A DNA stretch of 64,000 nt from Ichthyophis bannanicus (Eukaryota; Chordata; Amphibia; Gymnophiona; Ichthyophiidae), in assembly GCA_033557465.1 (NCBI GenBank), contig CM066035.1:924382522-924446521 (forward strand), in the 5' to 3' direction. How positions within the stretch are numbered: position 1 is the first letter of the stretch; each line of letters begins with the position of its first letter. Under the pieces are notes generated by a model. It did no database searches, was not told where the DNA came from, and saw nothing but the letters and a program-made list of their open reading frames with translations. Below, one piece after another: positions 57,395-64,000 of the stretch. The position numbers and the translations under genes were made by a program.

Positions 57395-59317
57395 TTGCTC
57401 CTAGGGAACTTGCCACTTCTGGTTCTAACACAACCAGAACCTCTCACCATACCCGGAAGGTTGGTTCACTTTGCTCCCAGATGGGAACAAATCACAACAG
57501 AACAATGGACCCTCTCTATCATTCGAGAGGGTTACAAACTTCATTTCTCCAGCCTTCCTCCCCATCATATGGTGAGACCATTCAATTCTCCCCCATCTCT
57601 CCTAACCCTGTTGGGTCAAGAGGTTTCCTCTCTTCTTGCCCAAGGGGCCATAGAAGAGGTTCCTCTTCCTCAACAAGGGTCCGGTTTCTACTCCCCTTAT
57701 TTTCTCATTCCAAAGAAGACAGGGGGATTCAGACCAATCCTAGATCTGAGAGAATTGAACAAATTTCTCTTCAAGGAGAAATTCAAAATGCTGTCTCTCG
57801 GCATTCTCCTTCCTTACCTCCAGGGTCAGGACTGGCTTTGTTCTCTAGACCTACAGGATGCGTATACACATATACTCATCCATCCATCCCACAGAAAGTA
57901 TCTTCGCTTTCTGTTTCAGGGAAAACATTTCCAATACAGAGTACTCCCCTTCGGTCTAGCCTCTGCTCCAAGAGTATTCACAAAATGCATGGCAGTCGTA
58001 GCCGCATTTCTAAGAGGCATGGGAATCTTTGTCTTCCCATATCTGGACGACTGGCTCATCCGAGCTCCAACTCAGTCACAGGCCCAGATTTCCCTGGACC
58101 ACACAAGGAGCCTTTTGCAGTATCTGGGACTGGTAGTAAACCTTCCCAAGTCCCAACTCATCCCTACTCAATCTCTAGAATTCATAGGGGCCCAGTTGGA
58201 CACCATCACTGCAAGGGCCTACCTTCCACAGGTTCGAGGCCAGCGCCTCCTGAGTTTGGCCTCCCAAGCTCAGTCCAGCACTCACTTGACAGCCAGGGAA
58301 ATGCTACGCCTACTGGGTCATATGGCCTCCACAGTGCATGTGGTGCCCTATGCTCGTCTTCATATGAGAGCAGCTCAATGGACCCTGGCCACTCAGTGGA
58401 CTCAGGCGTCAGGAGCGCTCTCAGACCAAATACAAACCTCCGATCGTCTGTTTTGGTCCCTCCACTGGTGGACTTCCACCAAGAATCTGTTGTTGGGGGC
58501 TCCATTTCAACCATTGCTACCCCAAGCAACCCTCACAACAGATGCCTCCCAAACAGGGTGGGGAGCCCATCTGCAAACTCTCTCCACTCAGGGCACTTGG
58601 TCTCTACAGGAGACCACCCTTCATATCAATCTTCTGGAACTGCGAGCAATTTACCTTGCCCTCAAGGTCTTCCACTCCCTCCTAGCCAACTTCACTGTCC
58701 TAGTTCAGACGGACAATCAGGTGGCCATGTTTTACATAAACAAACAAGGAGGGACGGGCTCTCTGTCGCTTTGCAACGAAGCTCTAAGACTATGGGCCTT
58801 CGCCAGAGAGCATCAGATTCACCTGCTAGCAGTGTATCTCCCAGGAGTTCAAAACTCTCGGGCAGACAGGCTCAGTCGAGTTCTGCTGCCACACGAATGG
58901 TCCCTACATTTGGACCAAATAAACCGAATCTTTCAGGAATGGGGGACCCCGGACATAGACCTCTTTGCAAGTCCGTGGAATGCCAAACTTCCCCGGTTCT
59001 GTTCCAGAACTCCGTGTCAGGGAGCTCAGGCTACGGACGCCTTTCTCCTGAATTGGAATCAGGCATTCCTATATGCCTTTCCACCCATTCCTTTGATTCC
59101 CAAGACTCTGTTCAAACTCCAGAGGGATCATGGAACTATGATCCTCATAGCTCCACGCTGGCCACGCCAAGTGTGGTTCCCTCTACTTCTACAGCTCTCC
59201 CAGGGATCCTACTTGGATCTGGGAGCTGCGCCAGACCTCCTGTCTCAGGAGGAGGGGACTTTGTGGCACCCAAACCCCAAATCCCTTCACCTCAGTGCTT
59301 GGTTACTGAAGGCTTAA
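57395..59317 (+). CDS. DIRS reverse transcriptase / RNase H / methyltransferase-like polyprotein
   Basis: A 640-codon frame, +1 relative to gag. Domains in order: RT fingers and palm with the LDLRELN region, DLQDAYTHI motif (first catalytic Asp), LPFGLASAP, and the YLDD catalytic box at about residues 216-219. RNase H follows, with TTDAS (D383), LLELRAI (E415) and QTDNQ (D440). The C-terminal third carries TPDIDLFAS near residue 520 and a YAFPPIPLIPKTL stretch, matching the Dam-like methyltransferase-related domain described in DIRS elements. No ATG occurs near the start (first in-frame ATG about codon 59), so expression by frameshift or re-initiation after gag is inferred. The enzyme would copy element RNA into circular DNA. 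The end overlaps the recombinase ORF in another frame. Confidence 0.92.
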   Translation: MLLGNLPLLVLTQPEPLTIPGRLVHFAPRWEQITTEQWTLSIIREGYKLHFSSLPPHHMVRPFNSPPSLLTLLGQEVSSLLAQGAIEEVPLPQQGSGFYSPYFLIPKKTGGFRPILDLRELNKFLFKEKFKMLSLGILLPYLQGQDWLCSLDLQDAYTHILIHPSHRKYLRFLFQGKHFQYRVLPFGLASAPRVFTKCMAVVAAFLRGMGIFVFPYLDDWLIRAPTQSQAQISLDHTRSLLQYLGLVVNLPKSQLIPTQSLEFIGAQLDTITARAYLPQVRGQRLLSLASQAQSSTHLTAREMLRLLGHMASTVHVVPYARLHMRAAQWTLATQWTQASGALSDQIQTSDRLFWSLHWWTSTKNLLLGAPFQPLLPQATLTTDASQTGWGAHLQTLSTQGTWSLQETTLHINLLELRAIYLALKVFHSLLANFTVLVQTDNQVAMFYINKQGGTGSLSLCNEALRLWAFAREHQIHLLAVYLPGVQNSRADRLSRVLLPHEWSLHLDQINRIFQEWGTPDIDLFASPWNAKLPRFCSRTPCQGAQATDAFLLNWNQAFLYAFPPIPLIPKTLFKLQRDHGTMILIAPRWPRQVWFPLLLQLSQGSYLDLGAAPDLLSQEEGTLWHPNPKSLHLSAWLLKA

Positions 59318-60354
59318 GCCTTCAAGACTTTCATCTTTCCCAACCAGTGAAAGATATCCTTTCTGCCTCTAGGAAACCCTCTACCAGGCGTTCCTATGCT
59401 TTCAAATGGAAACGTTTTTCCATTTGGTGTGCTCAGCAGGGTCTTGACCCTCTGGCACTTCCTTTGAATTCTCTTCTTGATTATCTCCTGCATCTATCCA
59501 ATGCAGGCCTCAAGACGAATTCGGTAAGAGTCCATTTAAGCGCTATTGCAGCATCCTTGAAACATATAAATGGACAACCTATCTCCTCTCATCCTCTTGT
59601 TGCAAGATTCATGAGAGGCCTGACTCTCACTAAACCTCCCATCAGACCACCCCCGGTCGCATGGGATTTGAATCTAGTGCTCGGTCAACTTATGAAGCCA
59701 CCTTTTGAGCCAATGTTTTCCACCTCCTTGAAATTTCTTTCCTGGAAGGTCATCTTCCTCATTGCAGTCACTTCGGCTCGCCGCATCAGTGAGCTGCAGG
59801 CTTTAGTGGCTAATCCACCTTACACAAGATTTCATCATGATAAGGTGGTCCTTAGGACGAATCCCCACTTTATGCCTAAAGTGGTCTCGCCTTTTCATCT
59901 TAATCAAGAGGTATATCTACCTGTCTTTTTTCCAGCTCCTCATGCATCCAATGCAGAGAGGAACCTTCATACTCTGGATTGTAAAAGAGCTCTCGCTTTT
60001 TACCTTAATAGGACTCAGCCACATCGAAAGTCTTCTCAACTTTTTGTGGCCTTTGATCCTTCCCATTTGGGACTTCCAGTCTCCAAGCGTACACTTTCCA
60101 ATTGGATTGCTCAGTGTATTTCTTTTGCTTACCAGAGCAAAAACATTTCTCTGGAAGGCCATGTCACTGCTCACAATGTGAGGGCCATGGCAACTTCTAT
60201 GGCTCATCTGCACTCTGTTTCCATAGATCAGATCTGTCGAGCCGCTACCTGGGCCTCGGTTCATACCTTCACAGCCCATTACTGTTTGGACAAGGACTCC
60301 CGCCGGGATGCCTTGTTTGGCCAGGCTGTCCTCAAGCACCTGTTCCATTCCTAA
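57481..60354 (+). CDS. DIRS tyrosine recombinase (domain in about 59290-60354)
   Basis: An open frame of 957 codons in the same frame as gag. The recombinase homology occupies only the last third, from about 59290. The N-terminal SAM-like core-binding region includes RRSYAFKWKRFSIWC. The catalytic domain shows the family tetrad: Arg in SARRISEL (about R768), H898 and R901 in AHNVRA, Trp924 in the His/Trp position, and nucleophile Y934 in AHYCLD. It would integrate the circular DNA by strand exchange, which explains the absence of an integrase and of target duplications. The first 600 codons overlap the RT-RNase H ORF in a -1 frame and are Ser/Pro-rich; whether they are translated is unknown. 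The true protein start is therefore unresolved. Confidence 0.85.
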   Translation: MGTNHNRTMDPLYHSRGLQTSFLQPSSPSYGETIQFSPISPNPVGSRGFLSSCPRGHRRGSSSSTRVRFLLPLFSHSKEDRGIQTNPRSERIEQISLQGEIQNAVSRHSPSLPPGSGLALFSRPTGCVYTYTHPSIPQKVSSLSVSGKTFPIQSTPLRSSLCSKSIHKMHGSRSRISKRHGNLCLPISGRLAHPSSNSVTGPDFPGPHKEPFAVSGTGSKPSQVPTHPYSISRIHRGPVGHHHCKGLPSTGSRPAPPEFGLPSSVQHSLDSQGNATPTGSYGLHSACGALCSSSYESSSMDPGHSVDSGVRSALRPNTNLRSSVLVPPLVDFHQESVVGGSISTIATPSNPHNRCLPNRVGSPSANSLHSGHLVSTGDHPSYQSSGTASNLPCPQGLPLPPSQLHCPSSDGQSGGHVLHKQTRRDGLSVALQRSSKTMGLRQRASDSPASSVSPRSSKLSGRQAQSSSAATRMVPTFGPNKPNLSGMGDPGHRPLCKSVECQTSPVLFQNSVSGSSGYGRLSPELESGIPICLSTHSFDSQDSVQTPEGSWNYDPHSSTLATPSVVPSTSTALPGILLGSGSCARPPVSGGGDFVAPKPQIPSPQCLVTEGLSLQDFHLSQPVKDILSASRKPSTRRSYAFKWKRFSIWCAQQGLDPLALPLNSLLDYLLHLSNAGLKTNSVRVHLSAIAASLKHINGQPISSHPLVARFMRGLTLTKPPIRPPPVAWDLNLVLGQLMKPPFEPMFSTSLKFLSWKVIFLIAVTSARRISELQALVANPPYTRFHHDKVVLRTNPHFMPKVVSPFHLNQEVYLPVFFPAPHASNAERNLHTLDCKRALAFYLNRTQPHRKSSQLFVAFDPSHLGLPVSKRTLSNWIAQCISFAYQSKNISLEGHVTAHNVRAMATSMAHLHSVSIDQICRAATWASVHTFTAHYCLDKDSRRDALFGQAVLKHLFHS

Positions 60355-60449
60355 ACAACTCCTGCCCACCTTCCCAGAATGGATGCCTGAGATCCATACG
60401 AAGATGGCGAACCTTTACAGGGGATCCCATGCATCTAAGCTAGGGAGTC

Positions 60450-60546
60450 CCCATATGTGAGGACTTATTCCTGCTTGTTCCTGGAGATAGCACAGTTACT
60501 TACCTGTAACAGGTGATCTCTGGGAACAGCAGGAATTAGTCCTCAC
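60450..60546 (+). repeat. Internal complementary region of A-full
   Basis: Positions 60450-60489 are the exact reverse complement of the first 40 bases of the element, and 60490-60546 the exact reverse complement of its last 57 bases. The two halves abut, so this segment spells the circular junction. In the established DIRS model it templates completion of the ends during circle formation. It lies about 95 bp after the recombinase stop codon. Confidence 0.92.
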
Positions 60547-60628
60547 AACCCACCCACCTCCCCTAGGAGTTGTATCTTTTATCTATCTATCTTCCTGTCC
60601 TCTCTCTGTTGACTCAGCTATAAACTCG

Positions 60629-60815
60629 AAACTGAGGAGAGCTGTTCAGGAAGGCGGGAAGGCAGTGCGCATGTGCAGTGGGAGGTCCCAAAAGCTTCTA
60701 TTCTAAGAAGCTGGGGAGCTTTCCCGCACGGGCTCCGTCGGTACCGACGTACCCATATGTGAGGACTAATTCCTGCTGTTCCCAGAGATCACCTGTTACA
60801 GGTAAGTAACTGTGC
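60629..60815 (+). repeat. Right inverted terminal repeat of A-full
   Basis: The inverse of 55213-55376, beginning AAACTGAGGAGAGC and ending near CAGGTAAGTAACTGTGC. The last bases contain a consensus splice-donor-like CAG/GTAAGT at 60799-60807. The element ends 182 bp before the ddx3x exon. Confidence 0.88.
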
Positions 60816-60903
60816 TTTATGTGGACATTTGTTTTCTCACATTTGTCTTAGACTAGTGTGCATTATAGTGTGTTTAATTTACAATAAACTTAAGATGCAC
60901 TAA

Positions 60904-61152
<249 letters not shown>

Positions 61153-61344
61153 TAGCATGAGATTTTAGCTTGAATTAGCAAGTCTATTGCAGTAACAAAA
61201 TAAGAATTAACACATTTTGAGTGAAACTTCACCTAACGTTTCTTTCATTTGTCAGGTATATAGCTATTTATAGACGTACCATAAAACTGCCTACTTACTG
61301 TTTTCTTCAGTGATATTCATGAATGTGTTCCTTGTTCTTCCAGA

Positions 61345-61430
61345 TCAGTCCAGACACACGGGTTTATGCTCTCCTACTAGCAGATGGAGAACCATTGGCT
61401 TGGCATCCTATATAGGGTCCTGTGCAACCC
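61345..61430 (+). mobile_element. Lineage C-like DIRS left-end remnant
   Basis: CTTCCAGATCAGTCCAGACACACGGG and the following GCTCTCCTACTAGCAGATGGAGA resemble the lineage C left end (CCAGTCCAGACAAACGGGTT; GCCAGTAGATCTTGGAGA). It is cut at 61431 by a CR1 fragment; the segment at 61684 with TTTTTCTCAGCCTCCAACAG fits its continuation. Confidence 0.6.
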
Positions 61431-61683
61431 TTACAGTAAAGGCTGTTAGTGTAGCTGGGTTTAAAAAAGGGTTGGACAAGTTCCTGGAGGAAAGGTCCAT
61501 AAACCATTAAGAAGTGACCGAAGATATCAATGCTTGACCCAGTACAAGCATTGTGGAACTTGTCTCTTGGGGAAACTGATAGGTACATGTGACCTAGATT
61601 GGCCACTGTTGGAAACAGAATACTGGGCTTGATGGACCTTGGTCTGACCCAGTATGGCATATCTTATGTTCTTATGTTCTTAA
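61431..61683 (+). mobile_element. CR1 LINE 3' fragment
   Basis: Encodes KAVSVAGFKKGLDKFLEERS and then the CR1 3' tail (ATTGGCCACTGTTGG..., TACTGGGCTTGATGGACC) ending in TCTTATGTTCTTATG repeats. Same family as 53365-54921 but in + orientation. Confidence 0.85.
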
Positions 61684-62880
61684 GTAACTAGTTTTTCTCA
61701 GCCTCCAACAGATGGTAGGCAGAGGAGATCTGTGCAGCCTGAAGTGGCTTTTTTAAAGGCATGGTGGCTGAAGAGGCTTTTGCTCCCCTGGTTTGGGGGT
61801 GGCAGTCTGAAATAGTTCCAACAAGAAAGAAGGCTAGGACTGTCTGCCTCAGGAATCCAGGGGTGCATACCTGGTGGTGCGTGGTTCCTCCTTCCCCCAA
61901 TGTGTCTTCCCTGCTTTAAGATAAGTGCTTGTTGTGTCCTCTCCCCTGCTTGAAGTTCAAAAGTGCTTCAGCTGTTTGATCCTTACATGCTCTACAGTTA
62001 AATTGTAGCACAGACAGAAGGGAGTTCTGTTTGCTATCTTCAGTGGAGCAGGCAAATTCTGGGCCTTTGGGTGGCCATGGCTGGCAGTGTGAGATTTGAT
62101 GCAAGCAGAACATGTGCAAGGATAGTGGAGCTAACATTGTTAGGCTTGTAGTTCCACAGTGCTTGGGTGGCTGCTGGAGGTTGTGTTGCATCTGCTCTAA
62201 CAGAGCTTAACTTTGGTCTGAGGGACTTTTTATCTGGTTCGGGGAAGGGGGGGGGGGGGGTTGAGGAGTTTTGAACCTAGCATGGCATGAGGCGCAGTGT
62301 CCAAGTCTGGTAGGAGCTGCCACTATTTTGGAAGCCAGCTCATCAGGTCTTTTGTCAAATCTAGAGCTGCTGTTGCTGTCTGGAGTGATGCTTTGAATTC
62401 ACTCTGGGATTTTTATTTCCCCATCATGCCTGGTAGATTTCCTGTGGGATTGGTTTGGGACAGCTCAGACCTCAAATGGAGCCAGAGGATGATGAGGTTT
62501 TTGCCTTGGGGCCCTTGTCTTCCCTGAGGAAAGGTGAGCTTTCCATGGATTTGGTGGAGGGCCTCCGTGGACAGGAAGGATGTTTTTTTTGTACACTTTT
62601 AACAAAGACAAGTTGTGTTAATTCAGAACAGGTTAAGAGTATTGAGGACTAAATGGCAGATTCATGCAGAGGCAAGACTTCAGCAACAAATCTGTGATGG
62701 CTGAAAGCGAAGACTGAACTTATGGTCGAGCTGTGAATTGTGTGGAGTGTGGGGATATGGCAAGCAAGTTTGGGGTATTGAGTGGATGAGGGGGTTACAG
62801 CTGTCATTGAGTTGTGCTTATGTGCATTGGGCTGATGTGTACATCTGGTACAATATTGAAACGGGGTATAAATGGGTATC
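61684..62880 (+). other. Probable DIRS 5' leader remnant
   Basis: The start (TTTTTCTCAGCCTCCAACAGATGG) resembles the lineage C leader. The rest has no coding homology; the region around 62245-62261 has a G run. Assigned only by position after the split left end at 61345. Confidence 0.4.
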
Positions 62881-62884
62881 TGTC

Positions 62885-63170
62885 TTTAAAATATTTATTT
62901 ATTTTATTTTATTTAGCTGTATTTATCCCGCTTTTCACCGGGTCAAAGCGGTCAATTGGGAGATACATTTAACACGAGGGGATATGACACACATACAGGG
63001 AACATGGGCAATGGAGGGTTAAGTGGCTTGCCCAAGACCACAAGGAGTACCTATAGGACTAGAAATCCCAGTCCCTCCAGCCTGAGATTGCTGTCCCCAG
63101 GTGGGACTTGAACCCCCAGCCCTTCGGCCTGAAGTACCTTGTCCTAACCACTAGGCCACTCCTCCCTGGC
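62885..63170 (+). mobile_element. SINE/LINE tail with MIR-like end
   Basis: Starts with a TTTATTTATTTTATTTTATTT tract and ATCCCGCTTTTCACCGGGTC AAAGCGG, then GTTAAGTGGCTTGCCCAAGA and an ACTTGAACCC...CCTAACCACTAGGCCACTCC tail. The tail is MIR/CORE-like; the whole could be one SINE family. Confidence 0.62.
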
Positions 63171-63228
63171 TTACATAAAGGCCTGGCAGTGATGCCTGGC
63201 TTACATAAAGGCCTGGGCAGTGATGCCA
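63169..63228. repeat. Tandem duplication of about 29-30 bp
   Basis: GGCTTACATAAAGGCCTGG(G)CAGTGATGCC occurs twice in a row directly after the SINE tail, differing by one G. Confidence 0.85.
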
Positions 63229-63379
63229 TACTTCATAGTGGTTGGTCATAATGGGCTGACTTATTGCTGAGGGGTTTATAGGTTGGGGGTGGGATTTGGC
63301 ATTAAAGGAAGAGGGGGTGGGGCATTTGGAGTGTTGGATTTGTGCTTGATATTAAAACAAAAGTGGAGCAGTTTTTCCA

Positions 63380-63600
63380 ATGGAGTTAAATCTGGTCTCT
63401 AATGTAAGGGGCTTAAAATTTTATATGAAAAGACAGCCTATGTTTAAGTTACTAAGCAGTCTTAAATGTGATTCAAGAGATGCACTTGCTGCTTAAAGAT
63501 GAGTTTAGAGTTTCTAATGCTAAATTCCCCTATGGATATTTTCTTTCAAATAGGAAAGAAAAAGCAGGTGGGGTTGGTCTTTTCAGACCTCAAGAGGTTC
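63380..63600 (+). mobile_element. L1/Tx1-like LINE endonuclease fragment
   Basis: Two frames read SNVRGLKFYMKRQPMFKLLS and then QEMHLLLKDEFRVSNAKFPY followed by GYF and KEKAGGVGLF. These are in the order of the APE-type endonuclease N-terminus of L1-group ORF2 (NVRGL; QEtHL; GYFL; GGVGLF). A frameshift lies between. Too short to name the family. Confidence 0.62.
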
Positions 63601-63724
63601 CACACAAACTAGAATAACTGTAAATAGTTTACCCTGTTTCTTCCAAGTTCTTAAACCCCTGTTACTTGTAAAATGCACTACAGTTACCCTGTATGTATAT
63701 GCTCTGTTCCATAAGAAATGTTAA

Positions 63725-63960
63725 ATAGAATGAGAAGAGCAAGTACAAAGGACCTCCTAGCCCTACCCCCCTCAGTAAGAAAAACAAAAAAAAGTGACCA
63801 GCAGCAGAGCCTTCAGGTATTCTGTTCCTACCCTCTGGAACTCCTCCCTCCCAGACTCCATCAGATCATCTAAGGACCTACAGACACTTCAAAAACTCCT
63901 AAAAACGCTTCTTTTCTCAGAATATTACAACCCTCCAATCCCCCCACCCCCTCTCCCACC
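63725..63960 (+). mobile_element. L2-clade LINE C-terminal fragment
   Basis: A frame reads SRAFRYSVPTLWNSSLPDSI and LQTLQKLLKTLLFSEYYNPP, matching the L2 C-terminal SNRAFMFSAPKCWNSLPPDL...FRKALKLHLFIKYY region of the copy at 32162-34306. Family otherwise unresolved. Confidence 0.62.
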
Positions 63961-64000
63961 TCACTAACCAACACATCCCCACCCCACCCTGATACAATTG

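Larger units (their letters stand above)
55213..60815 (+). mobile_element. Complete DIRS-type retrotransposon, lineage A (A-full)
   Basis: A 5.6-kb tyrosine-recombinase retrotransposon with every diagnostic DIRS part in order: left terminal repeat, gag-like ORF, RT/RNase H/methyltransferase-like ORF, overlapping tyrosine recombinase ORF, internal complementary region, right inverted terminal repeat. Its ends are set by the internal complementary region at 60450-60546, whose two halves are exact reverse complements of the first 40 and last 57 bases. No target-site duplication is visible, as expected for recombinase-mediated insertion. All three ORFs are uninterrupted, so this is a young and possibly still mobile copy. 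It lies in the ddx3x intron in the sense orientation, immediately after the right end of an older lineage A copy. Confidence 0.92.

Noticed and set aside
57481..59290. Separate novel gene in the overlap frame of A-full
   Set aside because: Not reported as a gene because no homology supports translation; kept as a finding on dual reading frames.

Overview
The window reads as vertebrate nuclear DNA, most likely from a large-genome amphibian (a caecilian or salamander is my inference; species not established). The only host gene I recognise is the DEAD-box RNA helicase gene ddx3x, on the + strand. Two consecutive coding exons are visible, at 41470-41577 and 60998-61121. Both encode the Gly/Arg/Ser/Asp-rich N-terminal tail, and they join in phase. 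The intron between them is 19.4 kb. No earlier exon is recognisable in the 41 kb upstream, so that stretch is probably intronic too.

Nearly everything else is transposable elements, dominated by DIRS-type tyrosine-recombinase retrotransposons, all in the + orientation. Three lineages can be told apart by their ends. Lineage A begins TATCTCC: one structurally complete copy (55213-60815) and decayed copies at 2710-8180, 9351-21820 (split), 23099-35862 (split) and 48057-55212. Lineage B begins TTCCTTATCG: two fairly recent copies, B1 (12488-18522) and B2 (25707-31849). Lineage C begins TTCCAGTTC: one internally deleted copy (41741-47498) plus several remnants. Complete copies carry inverted terminal repeats, a gag-like ORF with a Cys-rich N-terminus, a reverse transcriptase/RNase H/methyltransferase-like ORF, a tyrosine recombinase ORF, and an internal complementary region that matches the two outer ends joined together. 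That last feature is the hallmark of DIRS replication through a circle.

The elements are nested. B1 and an L2 LINE fragment sit inside an old A copy. B2 and another L2 LINE sit inside a second old A copy, which itself sits inside a C-like remnant. That remnant is also split by a 3-kb non-autonomous hAT transposon with a perfect 8-bp target duplication, which contains a C-rich minisatellite and a 358-bp near-perfect palindrome. CR1, L2 and L1/Tx1-like LINE pieces, MIR-like SINE tails and a TTAA-flanked piggyBac-like MITE fill the rest.

Within the DIRS elements, gag probably packages the RNA, RT/RNase H makes the circular DNA using the internal complementary region, and the tyrosine recombinase integrates the circle without target duplication. 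The most interesting observations are a splice-donor-like GGTAAG motif at the right end of every lineage, an asymmetric stem-loop at the left end of lineages B and C, and a second frame that stays open across the whole RT-RNase H region in the three best-preserved copies.
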